DNA of 64,000 nt from Colwellia sp. 12G3 (GTDB lineage: Bacteria; Pseudomonadota; Gammaproteobacteria; Enterobacterales; Alteromonadaceae): the NCBI RefSeq assembly GCF_002836775.1, contig NZ_PJAQ01000017.1, forward strand, positions 124,001-188,000, given 5' to 3'. The stretch's first letter is position 1. Each line of letters begins with the position of its first letter. The notes beneath the pieces were generated by a model, which saw only the letters and a list, made by a program, of their open reading frames with translations, ran no database searches and was not told the origin of the DNA. Position numbers and translations under genes: made by a program. Of this stretch, positions 17,651-27,237 are shown in pieces.

Positions 17651-18325
17651 CTAGTTGTTATTTTGTATAAACAGCTTTTGTTCACATTCAATATTATAAA
17701 AGAAACCGATTTTTGCATTATGCACCGAGCTTTCAGAAAACTGTAACCTTAGCTGTTGATCGTCGCTTAACCCGCTTTCTGATAAGACTAAGTTGTCACC
17801 AAAAGCGTAATCGACTCGATTTTTTAAGACAAGTTGCAGCCCTTGCTCTATGGATTCAACATAAACCATTTGCATACCTGCATCTAAGAAGCTTTGATGC
17901 ATTATGCCGATAACGTTAGGACGTAATAAGGCAACAATCTTTCCTTTTAGCTCCTTAAGTTCCGCCCATTTAAAACGCTCATTTTTCCTTAATCTATAAA
18001 AACCAATTTTAACAATACTGTCTGATAAGGACACAAAGCGAGCATACTTATCATCTTTTTTCGGGGGATAAAAGGACAAACACCAATGCCCATCTTTGAT
18101 GACTCTGTTAGCTCGTGCTGGTGGTAAAAAAAGTGGGATGGGTGTCACACTAAAATGAGACTGTGCATATTGACTTAGCAATGAAAAACTTGATCCATAG
18201 CCAGGGAGCTTTAGGCTAGTATAAGGAGGGTAATCGACTGCGATAACATCAACCTTTAGTCGCTCGTTTGCTGACATAACAAAAAAGCTTAATAAGCAGA
18301 ATAATAAAAAAGTAATTTTTTTCAT
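17651..18325 (-). CDS. Periplasmic solute-binding-like protein (SBP family 3 type)
   Basis: A 224-residue protein with a signal peptide ending near MSA (residue 19). The order DVIAVDYPPYTSLKLPGYG, then PPARANRVIKDG, then LKGKIVALLRP and YAFGDNLVLSE follows the two-lobed periplasmic binding protein fold of family 3 (amino-acid binding type). No ABC permease or ATPase gene is adjacent. Such orphan proteins are common in Alteromonadales and may sense or bind rather than feed a transporter. Ligand unknown. The protein is slightly short for the family and ends with a run of Asn. Confidence 0.7.
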   Translation of the reverse strand: MKKITFLLFCLLSFFVMSANERLKVDVIAVDYPPYTSLKLPGYGSSFSLLSQYAQSHFSVTPIPLFLPPARANRVIKDGHWCLSFYPPKKDDKYARFVSLSDSIVKIGFYRLRKNERFKWAELKELKGKIVALLRPNVIGIMHQSFLDAGMQMVYVESIEQGLQLVLKNRVDYAFGDNLVLSESGLSDDQQLRLQFSESSVHNAKIGFFYNIECEQKLFIQNNN

Positions 18326-18483
18326 AATCCAATATAAATCGATGATCGATTACATAACTTAACATATCACTATGGCACTGACTAATAGAGTATTTAGGGG
18401 GAGACAAAAGAAATTCAAAGCGTAACTTTACTAAAGAAATAAAGTAAATAATTGTTGTTTATATAACCTTCTGATATTTATTC

Positions 18484-18521
18484 AAAAAAAATGGGCACCT
18501 CTTATGAGGTGCCCATTTTAT
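18484..18521 (-). terminator. Rho-independent terminator of tRNA-Ser
   Basis: On the minus strand AAAATGGGCACCTC pairs perfectly with GAGGTGCCCATTTT, followed by T residues, 8 bp after the tRNA 3' end. Confidence 0.9.
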
Positions 18522-18527
18522 AGAATA

Positions 18528-18617
18528 TGGCGGTGAGCGAGAGATTCGAACTCTCGAAAGGGATAAACCTTTACACGCTTTCCAGGCGTGCGCCTTCAGC
18601 CACTCGGCCAGCTCACC
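18528..18617 (-). tRNA. tRNA-Ser (anticodon GGA)
   Basis: Ninety bases including encoded CCA. The acceptor arms GGTGAGC and GCTCACC pair fully, with G as discriminator. The anticodon loop reads CTGGAAA, and a long variable arm of the class II type sits before the T arm (GAGAGTTCGAATCTCTC). GGA reads UCC and UCU codons. It has its own terminator and lies between the solute-binding gene and nadA on the same strand. Confidence 0.95.
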
Positions 18618-18756
18618 AGATTTAGTCTGATATTTTTAGGTGTTATCCTCACCATTAGCGTCTGATATGAAATTGGCTTTTGATCACGTAATACGTGTCA
18701 ATAAAACCTTTCCAGCCAATTGACTAGTTCACCTCATTCTCAACAGGCGCTATGGT

Positions 18757-18783
18757 AAAAAAAAAGCCCTGCTGGTGCAAGGC
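18757..18783 (-). terminator. Rho-independent terminator of nadA
   Basis: On the minus strand GCCTTGC and GCAGGGC form a 7-bp stem (one G-T pair) around ACCA, followed by nine T residues. It separates nadA from tRNA-Ser. Confidence 0.8.
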
Positions 18784-18868
18784 AATTTTAATTTAATCTA
18801 CAAAAAATGGTTTGATTGCTGTTTATTTATTCATAAAGCGATGAGAATGAATAAATTACACCACAATG

Positions 18869-19927
18869 CTATGCATTACCTTTTACTTTCAACTTATTTT
18901 CAGCAGCAAAATTAAGCATTCTATTTAAAGGAACTAATGCTTTTGCAGCTAAAGCCTCATCAACGTGTATTTCTTTACCTACAGGGCTCACTAACGCATC
19001 ATGAATCGATTTTAAGCCATTCATTGCCATCCAAGGGCAACTTGCACAACTTCTACACGTAGCGCCGTTACCACCCGTAGGTGCTGCTACAAAGGTCTTT
19101 TCTGGGTTAGCTTGCTCCATCTTATAAAAGATGCCTTTATCCGTTGCGACGATAAAGTGTTTATTAGGCATTTCTTGACTGGCTTTGATTAACTGGCTGG
19201 TTGATCCTACTGCATCGGCCATTGCAACTACATTGGCAGGTGACTCAGGGTGAACAAGAATAGCGGCATCTGGGTATAGTAATTTTAGATCACGAAGTGC
19301 ATTCGCTTTAAATTCATCATGAACAATACAAGCGCCCTGCCACATAAGCATTTTAGCACCTGTTTCTTTTTCTATGTATGAACCTAAATGACGGTCAGGC
19401 CCCCATAATATCGGCTTACCTTCACTCTCCAGCATATCAACAATTTCTAATGCAATACTTGATGTTACCACCCAATCAGCTCGCGCTTTAACAGCCGCAG
19501 AGGTATTTGCATAGACAACGACGGTATGATCGGGATGTTCATCACAAAAAGCTGAGAACTCTTCTATAGGGCAACCTAGGTCGAGCGAACATGTTGCTTC
19601 AAGCTCAGGCATCAATACTCGTTTTTCAGGTGTTAAAATTTTAGCCGTTTCGCCCATGAACTTAACGCCAGCAACAATTAACGTTTCTGCAGCGTGCTGT
19701 TTTCCAAAACGAGCCATCTCAAGAGAATCAGCTACACAGCCTCCTGTTTCTTCAGCAAGTGCTTGGATTACAGGATCAGTATAATAATGGGCAACCAATA
19801 CGGCATTTTTTTCAATCAAGAGCTGTTTGATTTTCTCTATGTATTGCGCCTTTTCTTCATTGGCTAAAGGCTTAGGCTTAGCTGGAAATTGAAAATCAAA
19901 ATCTACCGCGGTATTACTTACACTCAT
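18869..19927 (-). CDS. nadA: Quinolinate synthase
   Basis: A 352-residue cytoplasmic iron-sulfur enzyme that condenses iminoaspartate with dihydroxyacetone phosphate to quinolinate, the second step of NAD synthesis. The three cluster ligands are at Cys113 (ATCSLDLGC), Cys200 (WQGAC) and Cys297 (CRSCASC), the same numbers as in the E. coli enzyme. VAHYYTDP near residue 44 and HPESP near residue 226 are further family signatures. The gene follows the tRNA-Lys array, as in E. coli. A TATAAT at 19965-19970 on the minus strand is a probable -10 box; a matching -35 is weak. nadD, a later step, lies 18 kb away. Confidence 0.97.
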   Translation of the reverse strand: MSVSNTAVDFDFQFPAKPKPLANEEKAQYIEKIKQLLIEKNAVLVAHYYTDPVIQALAEETGGCVADSLEMARFGKQHAAETLIVAGVKFMGETAKILTPEKRVLMPELEATCSLDLGCPIEEFSAFCDEHPDHTVVVYANTSAAVKARADWVVTSSIALEIVDMLESEGKPILWGPDRHLGSYIEKETGAKMLMWQGACIVHDEFKANALRDLKLLYPDAAILVHPESPANVVAMADAVGSTSQLIKASQEMPNKHFIVATDKGIFYKMEQANPEKTFVAAPTGGNGATCRSCASCPWMAMNGLKSIHDALVSPVGKEIHVDEALAAKALVPLNRMLNFAAENKLKVKGNA

Positions 19928-20026
19928 GGGTTCTCTCTAATTCAGGACTCGTAAAAACGTGGCAATTATAAGGGAAATCGCTACTAATGTGTAGTAGATA
20001 TTAGTCGGTATTGATTGAATTAGGAA

Positions 20027-20083
20027 TCGTCGGCCCTGAAGGATTTGAACCTTCGAGTTAATTAGATTAAACGGTTAAAAGCC
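20027..20083 (-). pseudogene. Degenerate tRNA-Lys 3' half, copy 1
   Basis: On the minus strand the anticodon loop (GGCTTTTAACC), intact T arm (GAAGGTTCAAATCCTTC) and most of the acceptor 3' strand match the neighbouring tRNA-Lys genes. The 5' acceptor strand, D arm and anticodon stem are replaced by unrelated AT-rich sequence, and the CCA reads CGA here. It cannot fold as a tRNA. Copy 2 follows 125 bp away. Confidence 0.75.
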
Positions 20084-20151
20084 TTGTCTGATGAACGTAC
20101 ATAATTATTTTTTAGGGATGATTTAACAATGGAGATTTATTTAATTAGGAG

Positions 20152-20208
20152 TGGTCGGCCATGAAGGATTTGAACCTTCGAGCTAATTAGATTAAACGGT
20201 TAAAAGCC
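20152..20208 (-). pseudogene. Degenerate tRNA-Lys 3' half, copy 2
   Basis: The same structure as copy 1, but the CCA end is kept. The T arm and anticodon loop are intact; the 5' half of a tRNA is absent. It lies 126 bp from the intact tRNA-Lys at 20278 and shares the flanking AT-rich sequence (TTTAGGGATTATTTAACAAT) with the other copies. Confidence 0.75.
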
Positions 20209-20277
20209 TTGGCTGATGAACGGACATTAATTATTTTTTAGGGATTATTTAACAATGGAGATTTATTTAATTAGGAG

Positions 20278-20353
20278 TGGTCGGCCGTGAAGGATTTGAA
20301 CCTTCGACAAATTGGTTAAAAGCCAACTGCTCTACCAACTGAGCTAACGGCCG
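20278..20353 (-). tRNA. tRNA-Lys (UUU), array copy 1
   Basis: Seventy-six bases with encoded CCA. The acceptor stem CGGCCGT/ACGGCCG pairs fully, the D arm AGCTCAGTTGGTAGAGC and T arm are canonical, and the anticodon loop CTTTTAA carries TTT. It is the most distal intact member relative to the shared promoter. Confidence 0.96.
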
Positions 20354-20444
20354 TTCCTAATAATTATGGCTTATAAGCCATTTACTATTTATTGCTACTA
20401 TATTTATTCAGGTAAATATTTACTGGTCTATATTTAATTAGGAG

Positions 20445-20501
20445 TGGTCGGCCGTGAAGGATTTGAACCTTCGAGTTAATTAGATTAAACGGTTAAAAGC
20501 C
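20445..20501 (-). pseudogene. Degenerate tRNA-Lys 3' half, copy 3
   Basis: Same structure as copies 1 and 2, CCA retained. It lies between intact tRNA-Lys copies 1 and 2, which shows the degenerate unit is inside the array and probably co-transcribed. It is 293 bp from copy 2, the same distance as between tRNA copies 1 and 2. Confidence 0.75.
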
Positions 20502-20570
20502 TTGGCTGATGAACGTACATTAATTATTTTTTAGGGATGATTTAAAAATGGAGATTTATTTAATTAGGAG

Positions 20571-20646
20571 TGGTCGGCCGTGAAGGATTTGAACCTTCGA
20601 CAAATTGGTTAAAAGCCAACTGCTCTACCAACTGAGCTAACGGCCG
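20571..20646 (-). tRNA. tRNA-Lys (UUU), array copy 2
   Basis: Identical in sequence to the other six intact copies, 76 bases with CCA and anticodon TTT. It is followed on the plus-strand map by a spacer nearly identical to that after copy 1. Confidence 0.96.
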
Positions 20647-20737
20647 TTCCTAATAATTATGGCTTATTAGCCATTTACTATTTATTGCTACTATATTTAT
20701 TCAGGTAAATATTTACTGGTCGATATTTAAATAGGAG

Positions 20738-20813
20738 TGGTCGGCCGTGAAGGATTTGAACCTTCGACAAATTGGTTAAAAGCCAACTGCTCTACCAACT
20801 GAGCTAACGGCCG
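20738..20813 (-). tRNA. tRNA-Lys (UUU), array copy 3
   Basis: Identical 76-base copy with encoded CCA. Only 33 bp separate it from copy 4, leaving little room for a promoter and indicating a shared precursor transcript. Confidence 0.96.
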
Positions 20814-20846
20814 TTCCTAATGATACAAACTTTTACTTTCTTGAAC

Positions 20847-20922
20847 TGGTCGGCCGTGAAGGATTTGAACCTTCGACAAATTGGTTAAAAGCCAACTGCT
20901 CTACCAACTGAGCTAACGGCCG
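20847..20922 (-). tRNA. tRNA-Lys (UUU), array copy 4
   Basis: Identical 76-base copy with encoded CCA and anticodon TTT. It and copy 5 appear to be an older duplicate of the copy 6 and 7 pair, judged by similar but diverged spacers. Confidence 0.96.
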
Positions 20923-21020
20923 ATTCAAGATTTATTCTTTCAATTTACATGCTCTAGTATCTATTCTGATAAAGAGACTTTTTTAATTCAAACTTAACGT
21001 CATTACTTTAAGCTTAAAAG

Positions 21021-21096
21021 TGGTCGGCCGTGAAGGATTTGAACCTTCGACAAATTGGTTAAAAGCCAACTGCTCTACCAACTGAGCTAACGGCCG
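21021..21096 (-). tRNA. tRNA-Lys (UUU), array copy 5
   Basis: Identical 76-base copy with encoded CCA. The sequence just beyond its CCA end (TTTAAG region) resembles that beyond copy 7. Confidence 0.96.
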
Positions 21097-21132
21097 TTTT
21101 ATCTGGTAAGTAGATTATAAATATTCTTGAAT

Positions 21133-21208
21133 TGGTCGGCCGTGAAGGATTTGAACCTTCGACAAATTGGTTAAAAGCCAACTGCTCTACCAACTGAGCT
21201 AACGGCCG
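21133..21208 (-). tRNA. tRNA-Lys (UUU), array copy 6
   Basis: Identical 76-base copy with encoded CCA. The base after the acceptor start (GATTCAAG flank on the map) is shared with copy 4. Confidence 0.96.
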
Positions 21209-21324
21209 ATTCAAGCGTACATTTATAAATTTACTTGCTCCATTATCTTTAACAATAAATCAATTTACGATTTACTACATGGAGACTTTTTTCAAACTAA
21301 AAGTTATTACTTTACGTTTTAAAG

Positions 21325-21400
21325 TGGTCGGCCGTGAAGGATTTGAACCTTCGACAAATTGGTTAAAAGCCAACTGCTCTACCAACTGAGCTAACGGCCG
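21325..21400 (-). tRNA. tRNA-Lys (UUU), array copy 7 (promoter-proximal)
   Basis: Identical 76-base copy with encoded CCA. It is the first gene after the array promoter at 21436-21463. Confidence 0.96.
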
Positions 21401-21435
21401 ACGTTGTATTGAGTCACCGCCTCAATGCGGGGCAT

Positions 21436-21463
21436 ATAATACTCAAAATTTATTTAAGTGCAA
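21436..21463 (-). promoter_or_regulatory. Promoter of the tRNA-Lys array
   Basis: On the minus strand TTGCAC (21463-21458), a 16-bp spacer and TATTAT (21441-21436) are followed by a GC-rich discriminator ATGCCCCGC. A GC-rich discriminator is known from stringently controlled stable-RNA promoters, which fits a tRNA operon. The start site would fall near 21429. Confidence 0.65.
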
Positions 21464-21573
21464 CAATAAACTTCGTTTTTCTTAATATAATTTCCTGTTA
21501 GAGTAAATTCCCAGCAATACGCTAGTTTTATCAGCAATAAAAAGTATGCCAATGCAATTTACACTAAAATAAT

Positions 21574-22365
21574 TTAGTTAGTTAAACTGGCTAACCTTGG
21601 TTTAGCTAGTTTTGCTGCCGTTGATTCTGGGTACTCTTTTAGTAACTGTTGATAGGTAGCTATCGATTTTTTTACATCATTTTGCTTTTGAGCAACCATG
21701 GCAAGTTTTAATAAAGCGTCAGGACGTTTAGTCGAGTCTTTATATTTGTTAACAACAATTAAAAACGCTTGGTTAGCTTGTTCAAGTTCGCCTTGATTAA
21801 AGAGTAACTGACCTAACCAGTAATGAGCATTGGGCGCATAACTAGAATTTGGAAAGCTTTTATTAAACGCTTTAAACTCAAGAATAGCTTGTTTATAACG
21901 TTTATCTTTTAAGACTAAGTTAAGTGCACGATCATAGGTTTCATTTTCAGTTAAATTATCACTATAACTCGCACCGTTTACCGATTCACTAATAGTAGCC
22001 ATTGGGCTTGTAGTCACTGACGCGGCTTTACTTGTTGATGAAAGTACCTCATTGACTCGCCTATCAATTTCTTGATAAAGCTCTCGTTGACGCTCTAATA
22101 CTTGGCCTAATTGATGAGTATGTAACTCTGTTACACCACGAAGTTCATTCACTTCAGTTTGTAACAGTTCCAACTGACGCTGGATATTGACTTGTGCCTT
22201 ATTACGAGAGTCGAGCTTTCGTGACAAAGTTGCTAATTGTTCGGTTAACGCTGAAGAGTCGATAGAATTGGCGTTAACATCAATGACTGGCGCTTTAGCT
22301 ACAGCTAACGCACTAAAGGCGCTAGCTGTAAACATCATGCCAAACAAAACTTTTTTTAGTTTCAT
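21574..22365 (-). CDS. cpoB: CpoB/YbgF, Tol-Pal-associated cell division coordinator
   Basis: A 263-residue periplasmic protein with a signal peptide ending near AVA (residue 23). An N-terminal coiled coil (about residues 38-110) is followed by a TPR domain starting at TYDRALNLVLKDKRYKQAILEF, with further repeats ending in AAKLAKPRLASL. In E. coli CpoB links PBP1B activity to Tol-driven outer-membrane constriction. It is the last gene of the ybgC-tolQRAB-pal cluster, 53 bp after pal, and is followed by the tRNA-Lys array. Confidence 0.93.
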   Translation of the reverse strand: MKLKKVLFGMMFTASAFSALAVAKAPVIDVNANSIDSSALTEQLATLSRKLDSRNKAQVNIQRQLELLQTEVNELRGVTELHTHQLGQVLERQRELYQEIDRRVNEVLSSTSKAASVTTSPMATISESVNGASYSDNLTENETYDRALNLVLKDKRYKQAILEFKAFNKSFPNSSYAPNAHYWLGQLLFNQGELEQANQAFLIVVNKYKDSTKRPDALLKLAMVAQKQNDVKKSIATYQQLLKEYPESTAAKLAKPRLASLTN

Positions 22366-22398
22366 TCAGTTACCTGCTTAGTTGAGACTGATTAAGTC

Positions 22399-22428
22399 TT
22401 AGTAAGTATTAGTAAATATTAGTAAACT
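22399..22428. repeat. Three tandem 10-bp repeats at the pal stop codon
   Basis: TTAGTAAGTA, TTAGTAAATA and TTAGTAAACT follow each other exactly at 22399, 22409 and 22419. The last includes the pal stop codon on the minus strand. No role is evident; slippage duplication is likely. Confidence 0.6.
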
Positions 22429-22979
22429 AGTACGGCACGACGGTTTTTAGCGAAAGCATCTTCACTACGGTCTTTAACCATTGGCTTTTCTTCACCGTAG
22501 CTAACTACAGTAAGTTGGCTAGCGGCAACACCCATATTTTCTAAATAAGTAGCAATAGATTTAGCACGACGCTCGCCTAATGCAATATTATATTCAGGTG
22601 TACCACGTTCATCGGCATGACCTTCAACTAATACTTTTACATCAGAGTTAGCATTTAAGAATTTAGCATGAGCATCTAAAATTGCAGCATACTGATCATT
22701 TACATTTGAAACATCAAAATCAAAATAGATAATATGTTCAGAACGTAACGTCTCTAATTCTTGACGCTTTTGCTCTTCAATTTCAGCAGCGCGTTTTGCA
22801 GCAGTAACTTTCACTGCTTCTGCGTCAGCTGCTTTTTGAGCATCTGCTGCATTTTGAGTTATTTGGGCATTAGTATCTACTTGGCTGTTCTCATCGGTAT
22901 CTGAGTTTGAGCTACAAGCTGATAAAACGGTAAGAGGTAAAGCTATTGCTAGGCATTTTACTATGTTATTAAAGCGCAT
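22419..22979 (-). CDS. pal: Peptidoglycan-associated lipoprotein Pal
   Basis: A 186-residue outer-membrane lipoprotein. The lipobox LSAC places the acylated Cys at about residue 22. A low-complexity Ala/Glu/Lys linker (about 40-78) leads to an OmpA-like peptidoglycan-binding domain with YFDFDVSNV, VEGHADERGTPEYNIALGERRA and VVSYGEEKP. It anchors the outer membrane to the wall and is moved by TolQRAB during division. The stop codon lies in a 10-bp tandem repeat (22399-22428). Confidence 0.96.
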   Translation of the reverse strand: MRFNNIVKCLAIALPLTVLSACSSNSDTDENSQVDTNAQITQNAADAQKAADAEAVKVTAAKRAAEIEEQKRQELETLRSEHIIYFDFDVSNVNDQYAAILDAHAKFLNANSDVKVLVEGHADERGTPEYNIALGERRAKSIATYLENMGVAASQLTVVSYGEEKPMVKDRSEDAFAKNRRAVLVY

Positions 22980-23045
22980 TTTATTTTCCTTTGTCCTAAA
23001 AATTATAAGTTAAAATTCAATTAGTTTTTGTTGTGTATCTTATTA

Positions 23046-24413
<1,368 letters not shown>

Positions 24414-24492
24414 TTAAATAACTTCATTCGTTACTTTCTAGATTAAATATCATGCCAGTAACTGTCTAACAAACACATGATAATGACTTACA

Positions 24493-25437
24493 TTAAAATT
24501 CTGGTATAACGGTCACTGATAGATTTTTCATTTCTTTAAACACTTCAGGATCTTTAGAAACAGGTAAATTACCGGCTTTACCAACCGCTATTTTGGCGGC
24601 ATCACACACCACTTTATCACCTTGACCTATTTTTACTGCGATAACAAAGCCAGATGGCGCCAAAGTAATATCTAACTTACAAGATTTACCATCCATAGTA
24701 CTGCGATCTTTAATCATACGTTGATTAATACTTTGGGTGATTAAGGCTGAATATCGTTGTGTTTCAGTCATAACTTGCTGATGTCTTGCTTGATTACGGC
24801 TCGCCATCTCATTAGCCATTTGCTCAGCTAGCATTGCATCTTGCATCGCTTGCTCTTTCGCGGCAATTTCATCCCGTTTGCGGTCTGCAATTTTTTCAAG
24901 GCGTAAGTCCTCTGCTTTTTTTGCATCGGCTTCTTCTTTTAAACGTTTAGATCTAGCTTCAGCAGCCGCTTTTTCAGCAACTTGTTTTTCTTGTTCTTTT
25001 TGCTTACGTATTTTTTCAGCTTTAGCTGCTTTAGCATTAGAAGATTTAGCCGCTTTATCAGCTTTAATTTTTTCTTGCTCTTTTATCATACGCTGTTTTT
25101 CTAGCTTCTTGATACGTGCTTCTTCCTTAGCACGACGATTCTTAGCGTCTACTGCACGCTTTTCAACCGATTTAAGGCGCTTTTTTTCAGCATCGAGTTG
25201 ATCCGTTTTTTGCTTCTTTATCTTATTTACAGCTCGCTCAAAGGTTGCTTTATCAATCACTACCGCTTTGATTGGATCACCAGACTGCTTTGCCGGTGTT
25301 GGTTTTAGTTTAGGTGTGGAAGCAAAGTCGCCGGCAAGTAAACCAACCAGTAAAAAAACATGCAATGCGATACTTAACCACAACGCTTTAACGTAAGGTG
25401 ATTTCGTAGTAAAACGAGAAATTAACTTCTGGGCCAC
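24493..25437 (-). CDS. tolA: Cell envelope integrity protein TolA
   Basis: A 314-residue inner-membrane protein with a single N-terminal helix (ALWLSIALHVFLLVGLLAG, about residues 19-37). A long charged helical domain rich in Lys, Glu and Ala (about 70-220) should span the periplasm, and a globular C-terminal domain with SCKLDITLAPSGFVIAVKI contacts Pal/TolB and is the port used by some phages and colicins. Domain II is shorter than in E. coli TolA (421 residues). It starts 1 bp after tolR ends. Confidence 0.95.
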   Translation of the reverse strand: MAQKLISRFTTKSPYVKALWLSIALHVFLLVGLLAGDFASTPKLKPTPAKQSGDPIKAVVIDKATFERAVNKIKKQKTDQLDAEKKRLKSVEKRAVDAKNRRAKEEARIKKLEKQRMIKEQEKIKADKAAKSSNAKAAKAEKIRKQKEQEKQVAEKAAAEARSKRLKEEADAKKAEDLRLEKIADRKRDEIAAKEQAMQDAMLAEQMANEMASRNQARHQQVMTETQRYSALITQSINQRMIKDRSTMDGKSCKLDITLAPSGFVIAVKIGQGDKVVCDAAKIAVGKAGNLPVSKDPEVFKEMKNLSVTVIPEF

Positions 25438-25438
25438 G

Positions 25439-25864
25439 CTAATCCTCCACCGAATCTGTCATTAAACCGACTGAAGGTACGCCTGCTACTGTTTGCAGTA
25501 AGACCATAAGTTGTATAACAGCATTATACGAAACTGCGCCATCGCCATTAACAACAACAGGCGTGCCCGGCTCAACGGCCAAGTGTGCTTTAACTAATAC
25601 TGCAACTTCTTCAGCTGACATAGGCTCTTTGTCATTGGCTCCAACGGTCAAGTAATAACGCCCTTGAGCGTCAACACTGGCAACCAGTGGTGTTTTACTG
25701 TCTGCATCGAGCGGCTCTGCTTCTGCTTGCGGCAAATCGACTTTAACACCTTGAGTAATTAAAGGTGCGGTAACCATAAAAATAATTAATAACACCAACA
25801 TCACATCAATGTACGGAACTACATTTATTTCAGCCACTTTACGGCGTCTAACTCTTTGGTACAT
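25439..25864 (-). CDS. tolR: Tol-Pal motor subunit TolR
   Basis: A 141-residue ExbD/TolR protein. One membrane helix (NVVPYIDVMLVLLIIFMVTAPL) carries the proton-path Asp in YIDVM. The periplasmic domain follows and ends VPSVGLMTDSVED. It works with TolQ as the proton-driven motor that pulls on TolA. It lies 9 bp after tolQ and 1 bp before tolA. Confidence 0.96.
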   Translation of the reverse strand: MYQRVRRRKVAEINVVPYIDVMLVLLIIFMVTAPLITQGVKVDLPQAEAEPLDADSKTPLVASVDAQGRYYLTVGANDKEPMSAEEVAVLVKAHLAVEPGTPVVVNGDGAVSYNAVIQLMVLLQTVAGVPSVGLMTDSVED

Positions 25865-25873
25865 AGTAATGCC

Positions 25874-26560
25874 CTATTTAGTAGATTGCTCAGCGGCTGA
25901 TTGACGTTGTAGAATACTAGAAAATTCATCCATAAAGTTGCCATAACTATTTTCTAATTTCTCAACTTTATGACTAAAGCGGTTAAAGGCAATTACTGCA
26001 GGTATTGCTGCAAACAAGCCCATTGCTGTGGCAATTAACGCTTCAGCTATACCCGGTGCAACCATGGCAAGTGTTGCTTGTTTTACCGCACCTAAAGCAA
26101 TAAATGAATTCATGATACCCCATACTGTACCGAACAAACCAATGTAAGGACTAATAGAGCCAACGGTCGCCATAAAGGGCAAATGCGTTTCTAAACCATC
26201 GACTTCTCGTGATAAAGCAACACGCATAGCTCTGTGTGTACCATCAACTATGATTTGTGGGTTATCTATATGACTTTTTCTTAACCGAGCAAATTCTTTA
26301 AAGCCTGCAACAAATAAATTTTCAATACCCTGTACTTGAGGTTTAGCGCACGTTTCGCTATAGAGTTTACTTAAATCTGCCCCGCTCCAGAATTTATCTT
26401 CGAATGCTTTTAATTCTGCAGCCGCTGTACGTAAAATCTTTCTGCGTTGAAATATCATCGCCCAACAGACAATAGAAAAAGTAAGTAAAACAAGCATTAC
26501 AAATTGCACCAAGATGCTTGCTTCTAAAAATAAATGGAAGATTGATATTTCAGCTGACAC
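25874..26560 (-). CDS. tolQ: Tol-Pal motor subunit TolQ
   Basis: A 228-residue ExbB/TolQ/MotA-type inner-membrane protein with three helices: near residues 15-38, and two in the C-terminal half ([21 protein letters not shown] and [23 protein letters not shown]) that carry the GLFGTVWGI and EALIATA signatures. It overlaps ybgC by 11 bp, so translation is probably coupled. Confidence 0.96.
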   Translation of the reverse strand: MSAEISIFHLFLEASILVQFVMLVLLTFSIVCWAMIFQRRKILRTAAAELKAFEDKFWSGADLSKLYSETCAKPQVQGIENLFVAGFKEFARLRKSHIDNPQIIVDGTHRAMRVALSREVDGLETHLPFMATVGSISPYIGLFGTVWGIMNSFIALGAVKQATLAMVAPGIAEALIATAMGLFAAIPAVIAFNRFSHKVEKLENSYGNFMDEFSSILQRQSAAEQSTK

Positions 26561-26984
26561 GTTTAAACGCTCCTAGTATTAATTCGGGGATAGCACAGGG
26601 TTTATTCTGACTAAAATCAACGCAAGCAATACGTATTTTGGCCGTACATAACACTTGCTTTTCTTGATTGGTAATTTGTTGTTGAAACACTAAACTTGCG
26701 CGTTTCAGAGTAACAATGCTTGAGCTCACCTCAAGTAAATCATCGAGCTTGGCCGAAGCAAGATGATCCATTTCAACCTTTCTGACCACAAAACCTAGCT
26801 TTTGTTGCAAAAATACTTCTTGGTTTATCCCTATTTCTCTAAGCCACTCTGTTCTAGCTCGCTCAAAAAATTTTAAATAATTAGCATAATAGACAATACC
26901 GCCCGCATCCGTATCTTCGTAATAAACACGAATAGCACATTGATGGGTTGTTTCAGTGTTCGATTGAGATGCTACTTCAGACAT
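26550..26984 (-). CDS. ybgC: Tol-Pal system acyl-CoA thioesterase YbgC
   Basis: A 144-residue cytoplasmic hotdog-fold thioesterase. The active-site signature [30 protein letters not shown] (about residues 21-50) has the catalytic Asp in DTDAGG. It hydrolyses short acyl-CoA or acyl-ACP thioesters and heads the tol-pal operon here as in E. coli. Translation of tolQ begins inside its 3' end. Confidence 0.95.
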   Translation of the reverse strand: MSEVASQSNTETTHQCAIRVYYEDTDAGGIVYYANYLKFFERARTEWLREIGINQEVFLQQKLGFVVRKVEMDHLASAKLDDLLEVSSSIVTLKRASLVFQQQITNQEKQVLCTAKIRIACVDFSQNKPCAIPELILGAFKRVS

Positions 26985-27141
26985 GACTATTAGTATTATT
27001 ATGTTGGGGTTAAATGATTGATGGTACTAAGTAGCTCTATAGTAATAGATAAAGCATTGCGCAAACAAGGTAACAGAGATAAAAATGTACCTTTTTTCGC
27101 ATAAAAAACACGAAAATAGCTTTAATAATACTGAAAAAACA

Positions 27142-27167
27142 AAAAAAGCGCCATAAGGCGCTTTTTT
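27142..27167. terminator. Terminator downstream of deaD
   Basis: AAAAAAGCGCC pairs with GGCGCTTTTTT around ATAA. The symmetric A and T tracts allow function on either strand; it ends deaD transcription before ybgC. Confidence 0.85.
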
Positions 27168-27237
27168 AAGGTAATACCAATGAGTATAAGTAAGTGTTTA
27201 CTTCTTTATACTAAAGGGTACAAAACTACCGCATCAA

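Noticed and set aside
20083-20110. CTGATGA on the plus strand in the tRNA half copies, as in hammerhead ribozyme or C/D-box motifs
   Set aside because: The other core elements (GAAA, paired stems, D box) are missing, and C/D RNAs are not expected in bacteria.
20027-21400. Repeated units at 20-21.4 kb as a CRISPR array
   Set aside because: The repeats are 76-bp tRNA-Lys genes with variable spacing; there are no uniform spacers or cas genes.
24878-25201. Open plus-strand frame of 107 codons inside tolA
   Set aside because: It lies opposite the biased Lys/Glu/Ala coding sequence of tolA, has no ribosome-binding site and encodes a low-complexity Ser/Phe/Arg product; it is a shadow of tolA.
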